Positions 1-10,449 of a stretch of DNA of 53,855 nt are shown piece after piece. This DNA comes from an uncultured Flavobacteriales bacterium (GTDB taxonomy: Bacteria > Bacteroidota > Bacteroidia > Flavobacteriales_E > Vicingaceae). The translations under genes and the position numbers were made by a program. The first letter of the stretch is position 1, and each line of letters begins with the position of its first letter. The notes under the pieces are model-generated. The model was not told where the DNA came from. It did no database searches and saw nothing but the letters and a program-made list of their open reading frames with translations. The stretch is taken from positions 1-53,855 of the forward strand of contig CAJXMH010000020.1 in the NCBI GenBank assembly GCA_913056345.1, in the 5' to 3' direction.

Positions 1-3000
1 GGAACCGCGAATATTTCAGACCTATGCCCTGGTAAATATTTTGTTACCATTACAAGTAATAGAGGTTGTGTCGCAGAGGATAGTGTAGAAATTTTACCAA
101 ATGCACCTATCCTACCAAACGAGCTTAGTGCAGACGAAAGTTGCGCAGGGGCCTGTGATGGTTCAGTTTCATTGAATCCTACAGGTGGTGCCGGTGCACC
201 CTATACTTTCAACTGGTCTCCTGCTCCTCCTGAAGGCCAGGGTGTTTCATCAAGCTCTAGTTTATGCGGAGGCACTTACGACATTACAATAACAGATGTC
301 TCAGGTTGTGATACCTCGATTACTATCACCATTCAATCTGCGGGCTCTATTTCTGGTAGTATAGTAACTACAGACCAAAGCTGTGGTGGTCCATCGGCGA
401 TTTGTGATGGAACTGCATTTGCATCGGCAAGTGGTGGTAGAGCACCTTACAGTTATGCATGGTCTACAGGAACAGTAACTGGGCTACAGGGCGATAGTAT
501 TGTGAATGTGTGCGCTGGAAATGATTACACTGTGACCATCACAGACGCTAATGGTTGCAGCCTTGTGGATACTTTCAACATTCAGGCACCAACAGCCATT
601 ACAGCTAGCTTAACACCAACAAGCTCGACCTGTAATATTTGTGATGGTTCAATAAGCGCAACGGTAAGTGGAGCAATAAGTCCATTTAGCTATCAATGGC
701 TAGACCAAGGGTTGAATCCCGTAGGAACTGATAATGCAACTATTTCAAACCTTTGCGCGGGAATTTATTTTCTAGAAATTACCGATGCTAATGGATGTAT
801 CGAAAGGTTCTCTACTGCAGTGAATGATATTGGGTCTGAAACATTGAGTTCAACTTCAACAGATGAGAGCTGCTTCGGAAGCTGTGACGGAACAGCTACG
901 GTTAGCTTCAATTGTGGAGATCCAGCATGCTCAGTTGAGTGGTTTAATGCCTCTACAGGCAATGCACTCGGAGTTAGCTCAACTAACATCAGCAATTTAT
1001 GTGCAGGAAGCTATTTTGTTGAAGTAACAAATAACAGTGGCTGTAAGTCATTCGAACAGATCAACATTGGTGGACCTAGTCAATTCAACGTAACTGAAAG
1101 TATTGTAGATGCCACTTGTGCAGCAAATTGCTCAGGATCTATAAGCCTATCCGTAACTGGAGCAAGTGGCGGGTATTCTTACAATTGGGCACCTGCTCCA
1201 CTTAATGGTCAAGGAACTTCAAGCATTGGTGGTCTATGTGCAGGAACTTATTCCGTAACGATCACAGACGCTAATGCATGCGACACTGTTTTATTATACA
1301 CGCTAAGTGAACCAAGTCAGTTAAGTGCTTCTTTCACGACAGTAAGAGCAAGTTGCGGTCAGGCAGATGGTATTATTAATGCAAGTGTTAATGGCGGTAC
1401 AGTAGCTTTTGACTACACTTATCAATGGTTCGATGGAGCAAGCAACGCAATTGCAGGTGCCACTAGTCCAACTTTAAACAACGTTGCTGCAGGAATATAT
1501 TTCCTTGATGTAACAGATGATAATAATTGTCAGGAATTGTTTAGAACAACCTTAGGTTCTACTGATGGACCAACCATAAGCCTCGATTCGATAAGCAATG
1601 TAGACTGCTTTGGAGCACAAATTGGAGCAATTGATGTGACGATAAGTGGAAACAATCCTCCATTCACTTTCAATTGGCTGCCGAATGGCGAAACAACAGA
1701 AGACCTTAGAAATCTAGATGCAGGTCGATACACCCTACTTGTTACCAATAGCTTGGGCTGTGTTAGCACAGATACCTTCACTGTAAATGGGCCAAGCGAA
1801 CTATTGGCGACTATCGCAAGCAATGATGCAAATTGTGGATTATGTGATGGAGATGCTAATATTTCAGTAAGTGGTGGAACTGCACCTTATACTTATCTCT
1901 GGAGTAATGGATCTCAATCAATCAATGCAGATTCCTTATGTGCAGGATCTCATTCAGTTCAAGTTAGTGATGCTAATGGTTGCACAAAAACCTTCAACTT
2001 TAGTATAAACGCAAATAGGGGCCCGACAGATGCTTTAATAACAGCCACAGCCGCCAGTTGCGCAAGCAGTTGCGATGGTACAGCCAGCGTCCAAGCTATT
2101 GGAGGTTCAGCACCTTACACTTATTTATGGCTGCATAATGGTTCAACCGCTAATAGTCTGACAAACTTATGTGAAGGATCCTACATTGTTCAAATTACGG
2201 ACGCTAGCGGTTGTATAAGGAATGAAACGGTTGAGATCAGCAGTCCTAATCCACTTAGTCTAAATCAAACTGTAGTTGGAAGCGGCTGTAACACTTTCCC
2301 TTGTAACGGCTCCATTCAATTAGACGTAAATGGTGGTACACCTCCTTACAGCTACAGTTGGGGTGCTTCACAGCCGAACAGTAACTTCATTGCGGGGCTT
2401 TGCGCCGGTATATACAACGTGACTGTATCGGATCAAAATGGTTGCTCGATCAGCAGGTCGTTTAACGTTTCAGACGGAAATACCATCACTACAGTTCCTA
2501 CTGTTAGAGATGTTAGTTGCTTCGGAAGCTGTGATGGAGCGCTCTTCAGCAATCTAACTGCGTCTTCAAACCTTGACTTCCAATGGTTAGATGACCAAGG
2601 CAATACCATTGCAAACATTAACAGCGATGTAAACGGTGGAGTCTGCGCAGGCGATTATGTCTTGGAGTTAACAGAACTGCCTTCTGGCTGTAAATCATTT
2701 GTAAATGTTAGTGTAGAAGAACCTGATTCAATTAATGTTGGAATATCAATAGTGAACAACATTTCATGCGCAGGAGCTTGTGATGCATCCTTATTTGTTT
2801 CAACCACAGGTGGTTCATTGCTCTTTAACTACAGTTGGGATGACCCTCAACAGCAAACTGAGCTTCCTGCAAGAGGACTTTGTGCCGGCACCTACACGGT
2901 AACCGCAACAGATGCTAATGGATGTGCAGCCACTAGCTCGATTACACTAAATGATCCTCCTGCTTTAAACATAAACATCTTATCAAGCACCAATGTAGGG

Positions 3001-3939
3001 TGCAGCTCAGATTGCAATGGTACAGCAGCTGTAGATGCCTCAGGGGGAACTGCTCCCTATACCTACACCTGGAATGGTGGACAGTTAGGAAGTAATCCAA
3101 CTACGCTATGCTTCGGGCCAAACGTAGTTAGAGTTGAAGACGCTACAGGTTGCAGTATAACTGATACAGTTTTCATATCTGCTACAGATACAGTAGTTGC
3201 TCAAATCCCAAGTCAAACCATCTTCTGTGATGGTGATAGTATTCGTTTAGTTGGCAGCTCTTTAGGAAGCAATGTGATCGATGTAGCATGGTATGAAGGA
3301 AGTCCGGCTAGCCGCTTCACCAGTAATTTAGACACCACTATTTTCCGAGCAATTGGCACTTACGACTTTTTCTTGATTGCAACCGATGGCAGCTGTGCAG
3401 ATACTTCGCTTTATCAAGTTGAGGTTGTATCAAATCCATCGCTATCAATACCCTCTAGCGCACGCATTATCGATGATGAAGTCTTAAGCCTAGAAGTAAT
3501 AGGTCAAGATGTGAGCTACTTATACAATTGGAGTCCCGGAACTGATCTATCAGACAGCACCATTGCCGAACCTATAGCTAGTTTAAGGGAAAATAGAACG
3601 TACACCTTGACTGTTCAAGATACAAACGGCTGTATTTTCATTGATTCGATTGCGGTAGTATACATCCCCGAAATTGATATTCCTTCAGGTTTCTCACCAA
3701 ATGGAGATGGTGTGAATGACGTTTGGGATATCGACCTACTTGAAGAATTCCCTGAAGCTAGGGTTCAGATCTATAACAGATGGGGTAAGCTTCTATACGA
3801 GCAAAGAAATGGCTATGTCCAACCGTGGGATGGTAGATATGAAGGTCAGGCACTGCCGATTGGCACCTATTATTACATCATCGATCTAAAAGCTCCTAAT
3901 GTAGATCCTATTACAGGACCAATAACCATCTTGAAGTAA
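1..3939 (+). CDS. Giant SprB-repeat surface protein with T9SS type B C-terminal domain (5' truncated)
   Basis: The reading frame is open from base 1, so the N-terminus and signal peptide lie outside the window; about 1312 residues are visible. About 13 SprB-type repeats of 70-90 residues follow one another, each with a Cys pair before Asp-Gly (for example ESCFGSCDG, NCGLCDGD), an aromatic PYTYLW-like strand and a closing LCAG..DANGC segment. Two Ig-like segments follow, then a gliding-motility-associated type B C-terminal domain (SGFSPNGDGVNDVWDI ... IYNRWGKLLYE ... GTYYYIIDL). Such proteins are exported by the type IX secretion system and act as cell-surface adhesins; SprB drives gliding in Flavobacterium. 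The PorP/SprF gene begins 1 nt after the stop, which is the usual pairing. The repeat and CTD assignment is firm; whether it supports gliding or only adhesion cannot be told. Confidence 0.93.
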   Translation, partial: GTANISDLCPGKYFVTITSNRGCVAEDSVEILPNAPILPNELSADESCAGACDGSVSLNPTGGAGAPYTFNWSPAPPEGQGVSSSSSLCGGTYDITITDVSGCDTSITITIQSAGSISGSIVTTDQSCGGPSAICDGTAFASASGGRAPYSYAWSTGTVTGLQGDSIVNVCAGNDYTVTITDANGCSLVDTFNIQAPTAITASLTPTSSTCNICDGSISATVSGAISPFSYQWLDQGLNPVGTDNATISNLCAGIYFLEITDANGCIERFSTAVNDIGSETLSSTSTDESCFGSCDGTATVSFNCGDPACSVEWFNASTGNALGVSSTNISNLCAGSYFVEVTNNSGCKSFEQINIGGPSQFNVTESIVDATCAANCSGSISLSVTGASGGYSYNWAPAPLNGQGTSSIGGLCAGTYSVTITDANACDTVLLYTLSEPSQLSASFTTVRASCGQADGIINASVNGGTVAFDYTYQWFDGASNAIAGATSPTLNNVAAGIYFLDVTDDNNCQELFRTTLGSTDGPTISLDSISNVDCFGAQIGAIDVTISGNNPPFTFNWLPNGETTEDLRNLDAGRYTLLVTNSLGCVSTDTFTVNGPSELLATIASNDANCGLCDGDANISVSGGTAPYTYLWSNGSQSINADSLCAGSHSVQVSDANGCTKTFNFSINANRGPTDALITATAASCASSCDGTASVQAIGGSAPYTYLWLHNGSTANSLTNLCEGSYIVQITDASGCIRNETVEISSPNPLSLNQTVVGSGCNTFPCNGSIQLDVNGGTPPYSYSWGASQPNSNFIAGLCAGIYNVTVSDQNGCSISRSFNVSDGNTITTVPTVRDVSCFGSCDGALFSNLTASSNLDFQWLDDQGNTIANINSDVNGGVCAGDYVLELTELPSGCKSFVNVSVEEPDSINVGISIVNNISCAGACDASLFVSTTGGSLLFNYSWDDPQQQTELPARGLCAGTYTVTATDANGCAATSSITLNDPPALNINILSSTNVGCSSDCNGTAAVDASGGTAPYTYTWNGGQLGSNPTTLCFGPNVVRVEDATGCSITDTVFISATDTVVAQIPSQTIFCDGDSIRLVGSSLGSNVIDVAWYEGSPASRFTSNLDTTIFRAIGTYDFFLIATDGSCADTSLYQVEVVSNPSLSIPSSARIIDDEVLSLEVIGQDVSYLYNWSPGTDLSDSTIAEPIASLRENRTYTLTVQDTNGCIFIDSIAVVYIPEIDIPSGFSPNGDGVNDVWDIDLLEEFPEARVQIYNRWGKLLYEQRNGYVQPWDGRYEGQALPIGTYYYIIDLKAPNVDPITGPITILK

Positions 3940-3940
3940 T

Positions 3941-4852
3941 ATGAAACGATTTACCCTATTTTTCTTTGTCTTGGTTTGCGGCTCTTTAATGGCACAACAG
4001 CTTCCTCAGTATAGCCAATACCTGCTTAACCGATACGTGATAAACCCCGCATCAGCAGGTACTGAAAACTATTTTTTAGGGCAAACGAACTATCGAACCC
4101 AATGGGAGGGTGTGAAGGATGCGCCAAGAACATATATTATGAGTGTTAATGGACCGCTTAAAAACCAAAAAATGGGCATTGGAGGTTATGTATTTTCAGA
4201 TATAACAGGCCCTACTCGGCGGAATGGATTTAGCCTTTCCTATGCCTACCATTTGAAATTAAATGAAAGCTTAAAGCTTTCACTTGCCGTAAATGGTGGG
4301 ATGTTGCAATATTCGATTGATGGTTCAGAGATTACTTTCCAAGACGAATCAGACCAAGTGAGAAGTAATATCCAAGAAAATAACCTCTTTCCAGATGCGG
4401 GCTTCAGTTTTTATCTTTATGCAGACAATTACTATTTTGGAGCTTCAGCACCGCAGTTGATCCAAAATGAGATTGACTTTGAAGAATCTATTGCTGATCC
4501 AACTGGGAGACTTGTAAACCACTATTTTATAACAGGTGGCTACACCCATGCTCTCAATAGTCAATTTGACATAGAACCAAACTTGCTACTTAAATACGTT
4601 AGTCCTATACCGATGCAATTTGAGTTTACGCTTAGAGGAATATACCAAGATAAAGCTTGGATGGCACTATCTTATAGACAAAACGATGCTTATGTGCTTA
4701 TGGCCGGATACACACTTCAAGGAAACTTATCTGTAGGCTATTCTTATGATATAATCCAGTCTGACATCAGAAACTACAGCACCGGTTCGCACGAACTAAT
4801 GTTGTCTATCAAGTTCAATAACCCTGATGAAAACCAAATACCTGAAGAGTAA
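3941..4852 (+). CDS. PorP/SprF family type IX secretion membrane protein
   Basis: 303 residues with a signal peptide ([19 protein letters not shown]) followed by the family hallmark [20 protein letters not shown] and [17 protein letters not shown], then alternating amphipathic strands typical of an outer-membrane beta-barrel. The family (TIGR03519) provides cell-surface attachment or late secretion steps for type B CTD proteins. It starts one base after the stop of the SprB-repeat protein, so the pair is almost certainly one transcript and the barrel is probably dedicated to that adhesin. The length is normal for the family. The stop codon overlaps the thioredoxin start (TAATG). Confidence 0.92.
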   Translation: MKRFTLFFFVLVCGSLMAQQLPQYSQYLLNRYVINPASAGTENYFLGQTNYRTQWEGVKDAPRTYIMSVNGPLKNQKMGIGGYVFSDITGPTRRNGFSLSYAYHLKLNESLKLSLAVNGGMLQYSIDGSEITFQDESDQVRSNIQENNLFPDAGFSFYLYADNYYFGASAPQLIQNEIDFEESIADPTGRLVNHYFITGGYTHALNSQFDIEPNLLLKYVSPIPMQFEFTLRGIYQDKAWMALSYRQNDAYVLMAGYTLQGNLSVGYSYDIIQSDIRNYSTGSHELMLSIKFNNPDENQIPEE

Positions 4853-5148
4853 TGGCAACCTTTTCTGAAATCATTAAAGGAGATACTCCTGTACTCGTTG
4901 ATTTTTTTGCAGAGTGGTGTGGCCCCTGCAAAATGATGCCCCCTATCTTGAAAGAAGTTAAAAGTGAATTGCAAGAAGACATCAAGATTCTAAAAGTTGA
5001 TGTAGATAAGAATCAAGCTGCTGCTCAGGCGTACCGAGTTCAAGGGGTTCCTACCCTTGTTATTTTTAAAGAAGGAAAGGTGGCTTGGCGTCAATCTGGT
5101 GTAGTTCCAGCAGCACAAATTATTCAACAGATCAGGAGCTTGGCTTAA
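4852..5148 (+). CDS. trxA: Thioredoxin
   Basis: 98-residue thioredoxin fold with the canonical redox motif WCGPC (in [15 protein letters not shown]) and the cis-Pro segment [10 protein letters not shown]. There is no signal peptide, so it is cytoplasmic and reduces protein disulfides, recycled by thioredoxin reductase. Its ATG shares one base with the PorP/SprF stop (TAATG), implying translational coupling. Its 3' end overlaps the convergent deacetylase gene by 17 bases. Whether it serves the neighbouring cysteine-rich adhesin or is simply the housekeeping enzyme is open; as a cytoplasmic protein it is unlikely to act on exported SprB repeats directly. Confidence 0.93.
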   Translation: MATFSEIIKGDTPVLVDFFAEWCGPCKMMPPILKEVKSELQEDIKILKVDVDKNQAAAQAYRVQGVPTLVIFKEGKVAWRQSGVVPAAQIIQQIRSLA

Positions 5149-5752
5149 TAGCAGAGGCCTTGTAACCTTTTTTGGCTAAAAACAAGAGTGTCCTTTCTAA
5201 AACAGGAAGTACTTTCTCTCGGGCTTTTAGGCTATCGTGGAACACTATGATAGAACCGGCATTTAAGTTTTTTGTAGCGTAGTCTGTTACTTGATCTACA
5301 CTTACAAATGAATCATAATCTCGGCTAAGGTTGCTCCACATTACCACTTTGAAGTGATTTTTCAAAGCTTGTATTTGTGCAGGTTTCATTTTACCATAAG
5401 GAGGCCTAAATAAATTACTTTGAATATATTCCTTTGCTTTCAAGGCATCACTTAAATACTCTTTTGTGGTCGTTTTCCAACCATTCAAGTGAGAGTGCGT
5501 GTGGTTACCAACTGAATGGCCTGCTTCAAGTATGTTTTGATATAAGTCAGGATTTTGGTTCACATTCTTTCCCAAACAAAAAAAAGTAGCTTTCGCATTA
5601 TGGTCCTTTAGTAAGGATAAGACTTTGTCGGTTACCCCTGCGGTTGGACCATCGTCAAAGGTGATAAAAACCTCATTTTTATTGGTTTCCTCCATCCAAT
5701 TTAATGAAGGATACAATTTTCGGATAAAAGAAGGAGGTTGTTCAATAAGCAT
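5132..5752 (-). CDS. Polysaccharide deacetylase (NodB homology domain)
   Basis: 206 residues forming one NodB/CE4 domain. Visible motifs are FITFDDGP (catalytic Asp and metal Asp), [12 protein letters not shown] (metal His pair), RPPYGKMKP and IVFHDS. The family de-N-acetylates or de-O-acetylates peptidoglycan, chitin-like or exopolysaccharide substrates. There is no obvious signal peptide, though an N-terminal hydrophobic stretch is also lacking in many Bacteroidota homologues. It is the last gene of the panC-radA operon and its start overlaps the radA stop by one base. The substrate cannot be read from the sequence. Confidence 0.88.
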   Translation of the reverse strand: MLIEQPPSFIRKLYPSLNWMEETNKNEVFITFDDGPTAGVTDKVLSLLKDHNAKATFFCLGKNVNQNPDLYQNILEAGHSVGNHTHSHLNGWKTTTKEYLSDALKAKEYIQSNLFRPPYGKMKPAQIQALKNHFKVVMWSNLSRDYDSFVSVDQVTDYATKNLNAGSIIVFHDSLKAREKVLPVLERTLLFLAKKGYKASAIKPSS

Positions 5753-7113
5753 CAGGAAAACAATTTGTTAAACACCTCCTCTACCTTACCAACAGAAATT
5801 AACTCAATTTTGAAGTCAGTGGTCTGAATGGACTTTAGGTTATATTTTGAAATAAACATTTTTTCAAAGCCCAGCTTTTGTGCTTCTTGAATTCGCTGGT
5901 CAACTTTATTGACAGGTCTAATTTCGCCCGACAAGCCCACTTCAGCGGCAAAGCAAACTTTAGGAGCAATAGGGATATCTTCTGTTGAGGATAAAATCGC
6001 ACTTACTATTGCTAGATCCAAGGCGGGGTCTTCTACTTTAATACCACCTGCTAAGTTTAAAAATACATCTTTACTTGCTAACCTGAAACCGCACCGCTTT
6101 TCAAGCACAGCTAATAGCATATTCAATCTTCTGAGATCAAATCCAGTTGCAGAGCGCTGCGGCGTGCCGTAAGCAGCAGAACTAACCAAGGCTTGTATCT
6201 CGATCAAAATTGGCCTCATACCTTCTAAGCTTGAAGCGATAGCAGAACCACTCAATTGCTCTTTTCTATTAGAAATTAGAATTTCAGACGGATTTGCCAC
6301 TTCTTTCAGCCCAGAACCCTGCATTTCAAAAATGCCCAACTCATTAGTAGGGCCGAACCTGTTTTTAGCTGATCGGAGGATGCGATACATGTGATTTCGA
6401 TCACCTTCAAATTGCAGAACTACATCTACCATGTGTTCAAGTACTTTTGGTCCGGCTATACTACCTTCCTTATTAATATGACCAACTAAGAATACAGGGG
6501 TAGAACTTTGCTTGGCAAAACGCATTAACTCTCCGGCACATTCCCTTATTTGAGAAATACTACCGGCTGAAGACTCAATTAAACTACTGTGCAAAGTTTG
6601 GATACTATCAATTACAATCACATCAGCTGCTTCCTTTTCCAAGTGCTGAAGAATTGATTGCAAATTGGTTTCTGCAAGCAGAAAGCACTGTTTATTGGAA
6701 ATCCCAATTCGTTCAGCGCGCATTTTAATCTGTTGCTGGCTTTCTTCACCCGAAACATAAAGCACTTTTATACCTTGCCAAGCTAAACCCAATTGCAGAA
6801 GCAAAGTGGACTTCCCAATACCTGGCTCACCCCCAAAAAGGTGAAGAGCGCCAGGAACAATGCCACCACCTAATACACGGTTCAACTCCTGATTAGGCGT
6901 TCTGTAGCGCAATTGTGGCTGATTTTCTACATCTTGAACAGCAACCGGCTTACTCTTTGATTGCGAACTTTTTACGGTACTGTTGCTATTGCCTTTTTCA
7001 ATTATTTCTTCTACGTAAGTATTCCATTCTCCGCATGAAGGACATTTGCCCACCCATTTAGATGCTTGTGCTCCGCAATTTTGGCAGAAATATGCTTTTT
7101 TTAATTTGGCCAA
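5752..7113 (-). CDS. radA: DNA repair protein RadA (Sms)
   Basis: 453 residues, normal length. An N-terminal four-cysteine zinc finger (CQNCG ... CPSCGEWN) is followed by a RecA-like ATPase with Walker A GGEPGIGKST, a Walker B-like VIVIDSIQT, the RadA signature KNRFGPTNE, and a C-terminal Lon-protease-like domain with no proteolytic function expected. RadA is a DnaB-like helicase that promotes branch migration in recombinational repair. The start is TTG: the encoded N-terminus MAKLKKAYFCQNCG matches the family exactly and no ATG is available before the zinc finger. It lies 19 nt after the TPR gene. Confidence 0.95.
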   Translation of the reverse strand: MAKLKKAYFCQNCGAQASKWVGKCPSCGEWNTYVEEIIEKGNSNSTVKSSQSKSKPVAVQDVENQPQLRYRTPNQELNRVLGGGIVPGALHLFGGEPGIGKSTLLLQLGLAWQGIKVLYVSGEESQQQIKMRAERIGISNKQCFLLAETNLQSILQHLEKEAADVIVIDSIQTLHSSLIESSAGSISQIRECAGELMRFAKQSSTPVFLVGHINKEGSIAGPKVLEHMVDVVLQFEGDRNHMYRILRSAKNRFGPTNELGIFEMQGSGLKEVANPSEILISNRKEQLSGSAIASSLEGMRPILIEIQALVSSAAYGTPQRSATGFDLRRLNMLLAVLEKRCGFRLASKDVFLNLAGGIKVEDPALDLAIVSAILSSTEDIPIAPKVCFAAEVGLSGEIRPVNKVDQRIQEAQKLGFEKMFISKYNLKSIQTTDFKIELISVGKVEEVFNKLFS

Positions 7114-7132
7114 AGTTTAATCCTCTTTTAGG

Positions 7133-7981
7133 TCAAAATACAATCTCTATATCGCGCTTTTTCTTACCTGTCTCGGCATCGCAAAAGTTATTTGTATTTT
7201 CTATTGCTTGTTCATGTTTCAAATTGGCTGCTCTTCGCCAATCTGAGCAGGCTTGGTCTTTTTGTTTCAACTCGTAATAGGCTTCACCTCTATAAAAATA
7301 AGCTCTTGCTAGGTTGTCAGATCTTTCATCAATTATTTCAGTTAATCCTTCTATAGCAGCTTTATATTGCTTCATTCCTAGTTTACTAAGAGCGATATTA
7401 ATTCTACCATTTTCAAGGTCTGGCTTTTTTTCAAGGGCAAGCTCAAAGTCTTCCATCCCTGCCGCATAATTGTCTAATTCAGCTTTTGCAGCACCACGGT
7501 TGTAATATGCTTCGGCATAGTCTGGTTTTATATCTATGGCCCGGCTGTAATCTTCTACAGCATTGCGATATCGGCTTAAAGCCGCTTGTGAGTAGCCTCG
7601 GTAGTAATACAATTGAGCATGCTCAGGCTGTAGTTTTTCAGACTGATTGAAGTCCTTGATCGCCCTCCCGTATTCCTCTAAAAAAACATAAGCTATTCCC
7701 CGATTATAGTAGAGTTCAGCGTCTTCATCGTTGAGCTTTTCTGCACGATCATAAAGTTCAACTGCCTGCTTTAACTGCCCTAGCTTATGTCTGCTGTCTG
7801 CCATGCCTAAAACCGTGGCATAATTTGAAGGGTTTTCTTTCAGCTTCTCGCTGTAGGCTTCGAAAGCAGCTTCATACTGCTCATTAGCGTATAGTTTTTG
7901 TGCTTGATCTAAATTAACTTGTGAGTAAGTGTTTACTGAAAACAAACTACAAGTAAGTAAACAAAGAATCAATCGAATCAT
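7133..7981 (-). CDS. Exported tetratricopeptide-repeat protein
   Basis: 282 residues with a Sec signal peptide ([21 protein letters not shown]) and about six consecutive TPR units, visible as repeated A..YYNRG and [14 protein letters not shown] patterns between residues 25 and 255. TPR arrays bind protein partners; the periplasm is the likely location. The ATG overlaps the rfaE2 stop by 4 nt, so it is co-translated in the panC-radA operon. No enzymatic domain is seen, and the partner cannot be inferred. Confidence 0.85.
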   Translation of the reverse strand: MIRLILCLLTCSLFSVNTYSQVNLDQAQKLYANEQYEAAFEAYSEKLKENPSNYATVLGMADSRHKLGQLKQAVELYDRAEKLNDEDAELYYNRGIAYVFLEEYGRAIKDFNQSEKLQPEHAQLYYYRGYSQAALSRYRNAVEDYSRAIDIKPDYAEAYYNRGAAKAELDNYAAGMEDFELALEKKPDLENGRINIALSKLGMKQYKAAIEGLTEIIDERSDNLARAYFYRGEAYYELKQKDQACSDWRRAANLKHEQAIENTNNFCDAETGKKKRDIEIVF

Positions 7982-8469
7982 GCTAATACCTTTTTTACAA
8001 TCTTAGATGTAGAGTAACCTTCTAAAAAATCAATCGTCTTAACCTCTCCTCCATTATTGATTACAAAATCAGCTCCTACTATTTGATCAATCGAATAATC
8101 GCTCCCCTTAACAAGAACCTGAGGTTTTACTTCTTTTATTAAGCGCTCAGGAGTGTCTTCTTCAAAGATCAATACCAAGTCTACAAAATGCAAAGCAGCG
8201 ATAATGAGCGCCCTGCTCTCTTGATCCTGCAAAGGTCTATTGGCTCCTTTTCCCAATTGCCTGACTGAGTCATCTGAATTAACCCCAACCACAAGGTGCT
8301 TACCTAGGTCAGAAGCCTTTGCTAAGTAGTCAATATGCCCCTGATGCAATAAATCAAAACAGCCATTAGTAAAAACGATAGACTCTTCTTTAAATCGCCA
8401 AACGTTTAATAGATTTTTGATCTCCGAACGATCCCTTACTTTAGACTTTATCAGCTGCAATGTTTTCAA
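7978..8469 (-). CDS. rfaE2: D-glycero-beta-D-manno-heptose 1-phosphate adenylyltransferase (RfaE2/HldE C-domain type)
   Basis: 163-residue nucleotidyltransferase with the HxGH motif in [16 protein letters not shown] and the C-terminal [12 protein letters not shown] (ISSTxIR-like) segment. It transfers AMP from ATP to heptose 1-phosphate, giving ADP-heptose for lipopolysaccharide core. In Bacteroidota the kinase and adenylyltransferase halves of HldE are usually separate genes, as here. The best start is TTG at 8469, giving a normal N-terminal helix before IVFTNGC; an internal TTG three codons on is possible. It overlaps the preceding membrane-protein gene by 29 nt. Confidence 0.9.
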   Translation of the reverse strand: MKTLQLIKSKVRDRSEIKNLLNVWRFKEESIVFTNGCFDLLHQGHIDYLAKASDLGKHLVVGVNSDDSVRQLGKGANRPLQDQESRALIIAALHFVDLVLIFEEDTPERLIKEVKPQVLVKGSDYSIDQIVGADFVINNGGEVKTIDFLEGYSTSKIVKKVLA

Positions 8470-9454
8470 CTTCTCCTTTTTTATTGATCAATCTAATTAA
8501 AACTAAACTTAGCACTCCTAAAACAATCACCATTAGCGTTTGAGAAGTCCAAATGATCCATCCCATTGCTAATGCAGAAGTTTTGGCTATTCCGTAGAGC
8601 ATTAAAGTCTCCATAATCAGGATTGGAAAAACTCCAAGCCCACCCTGAACAAATACAATACCTAAACTTCCCATAACGAAAGCAGCCATTATTCCTGCAA
8701 CTGGAACTGATGAAGTTTCAGGTAAACTGTAAAAACATGCTGCAAACATGCCAATGTACATAACCCAAATAAACAAAGTGTGCAATAAGAATGCGCCCTT
8801 GTGTTTCATTTTATAAATGGATTGAACACCCTCTAAGATTCCCCTGAGCACCTCTCTTATCTTTACAAAAAGCGGATTGGTCGATTTGGCTAGCAAAAAG
8901 AAGAAGAAAACGCCTCCTCCGATCAAAGCAAATAGCCCTAAATAAAGTAACTTTTCAACTGAAAACTTGCCTGAACTTTGCGCTAGGAAATCAAGTAACA
9001 TTTCACGCAACATATCAAGCTCGGCTAAAATAACACCAAGAATAATAAGCCCTAAAATCAATAGATCGGCCACGCGCTCTGCTACAATGGTGCCAAAAAG
9101 CTTATTAAAAGACAAGCCTTCATATTTTGCCAACATAGCCGGCCTGGTAACCTCTCCTAGCCTTGGAAGCGCTAAATTAGCCACGTAGCCTATCATTACT
9201 GTAAAAAAGCTATTCAGAAAGCCGGGAGATTTGCCCAATGGCAGAATCGTGTATTTCCATCTGATTGCTCTGCTCATATGGCTTAAGATTCCGAGAAGAA
9301 TTGAAAGGAATATGTAGAAATAATTTGCTTGAGCCATAGCCGTATAAAGCTCTTCTTTTTCCTGTGAAGTAAGATCCTTAAAGACATACCAAATCAAAAA
9401 GACGCCGAAAGCTAGAGGTAAAATAATTTTAAGTGCAGATAGGAGCTTTTTCAA
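8441..9454 (-). CDS. Lysylphosphatidylglycerol synthase TM-region family membrane protein (YbhN/AglD-like)
   Basis: 337 residues with about eight transmembrane helices and family features [33 protein letters not shown] and [14 protein letters not shown]. This PF03706 family corresponds to the flippase-like membrane half of MprF and to YbhN. There is no aminoacyl-transferase domain, so lysyl-lipid synthesis is not expected from this gene alone. The start is TTG, encoding [10 protein letters not shown], a typical N-terminus. It sits between panC (23 nt gap) and rfaE2 (29 nt overlap), suggesting an envelope role. Confidence 0.88.
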   Translation of the reverse strand: MKKLLSALKIILPLAFGVFLIWYVFKDLTSQEKEELYTAMAQANYFYIFLSILLGILSHMSRAIRWKYTILPLGKSPGFLNSFFTVMIGYVANLALPRLGEVTRPAMLAKYEGLSFNKLFGTIVAERVADLLILGLIILGVILAELDMLREMLLDFLAQSSGKFSVEKLLYLGLFALIGGGVFFFFLLAKSTNPLFVKIREVLRGILEGVQSIYKMKHKGAFLLHTLFIWVMYIGMFAACFYSLPETSSVPVAGIMAAFVMGSLGIVFVQGGLGVFPILIMETLMLYGIAKTSALAMGWIIWTSQTLMVIVLGVLSLVLIRLINKKGEVENIAADKV

Positions 9455-9477
9455 TTTATTTAGATTAATTCTCGAAT

Positions 9478-10317
9478 TTAGTCAATTAAGGACATATTGT
9501 CTATCAAGCGAACGGATGAAAGATAAGCTGCTACAAATACTCTTGGTTTAGCTGTATCGCTCCAGGACTGAATGGGCTTTAATGTTTCTTCATCAACAAT
9601 AGTAAAATATTCAGGCTGAAAGTCTTCTTTAAGTTTTTCAAAAGCATAAGTTGAAAGTTCCTGAGGTGTTTTTTGGTGAAGCTGTCTTTTACAATATTGC
9701 ATGAGCTTGTAAATTTCTGATGCTTGCTCAAACTCCGCTTCCTTTAAATTATAGTTTCTTGAACTCATTGCAAGGCCATTGGGAAAGCGTTCTGTCTCAC
9801 AGCCTACAATTTCTGTGTTGGAATCTTTCTGCTCCACTAGCCACTTTACGATTGCAAGTTGTTGATAATCCTTTTCCCCAAAATAAGCCCGATCAGGCTG
9901 CAAAACGTCCAAAAAGCGATCGATCACCGCAGCCACTCCTTCAAAATGACCTGGACGGTATTCCGCTTCCATGCCAACACCTAAAGATCCAAACTCAAAA
10001 TCTAAGTTTGGCGCTTTAGCATAAAGATCTTCTCTGCTAGGCGTAAAAAGATAGTCACAGTTAACTGATTCAAGCATCTTTTTATCTTGCTCCATTCGAT
10101 TTGGATAGCTCTTGAGATCTTCCTGCCGATTAAATTGAAGCGGATTAACGAATATGGAGCATACTACAAACTTGTTTTCTGCCTTAGCTCTTTTTATTAA
10201 AGCCAAGTGCCCTTGATGCAATGCCCCCATGGTTGGCACAAAGCCCACGGTGGCTGAATTCTTGCGCAATTGCTCGAGTTCAGACCGAATCGCTTTTGAA
10301 GTATTATACTGTTTCAT
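9478..10317 (-). CDS. panC: Pantoate--beta-alanine ligase
   Basis: 279 residues with the ATP-binding motif FVPTMGALHQGHLALI, the pantoate-site segment CSIFVNPLQFN and the MSSRN loop (KMSKS-like). It condenses pantoate and beta-alanine, with ATP, to pantothenate on the coenzyme A pathway. It is the first gene of the minus-strand operon and is divergent from the glycogen-synthase-like gene across a 132-nt gap. A weak -7 box (TACTTTTA) at 10328-10335 could be its promoter. panD, often next to panC in related genomes, is not in this window. Confidence 0.95.
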   Translation of the reverse strand: MKQYNTSKAIRSELEQLRKNSATVGFVPTMGALHQGHLALIKRAKAENKFVVCSIFVNPLQFNRQEDLKSYPNRMEQDKKMLESVNCDYLFTPSREDLYAKAPNLDFEFGSLGVGMEAEYRPGHFEGVAAVIDRFLDVLQPDRAYFGEKDYQQLAIVKWLVEQKDSNTEIVGCETERFPNGLAMSSRNYNLKEAEFEQASEIYKLMQYCKRQLHQKTPQELSTYAFEKLKEDFQPEYFTIVDEETLKPIQSWSDTAKPRVFVAAYLSSVRLIDNMSLID

Positions 10318-10387
10318 AAAGAGAATGTAAAAGTAAGTTTATTGCATTAAGGAATGCTTGTAATTCGAGATTCATAAAAGCTGTAAC

Positions 10388-10419
10388 TTGCATATTAGCT
10401 AAGATTTTACGTAATTTTG
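10388..10419 (+). promoter_or_regulatory. Bacteroidota-type promoter of the glycogen-synthase-like gene
   Basis: TTG at 10388-10390, a 21-nt spacer and TAATTTTG (perfect TAnnTTTG) at 10412-10419. The predicted transcription start lies near 10426, leaving a leader of about 25 nt before the ATG at 10450. Confidence 0.6.
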
Positions 10420-10449
10420 TAAAGCTTTATTAACAAATCCATCCTTTTT

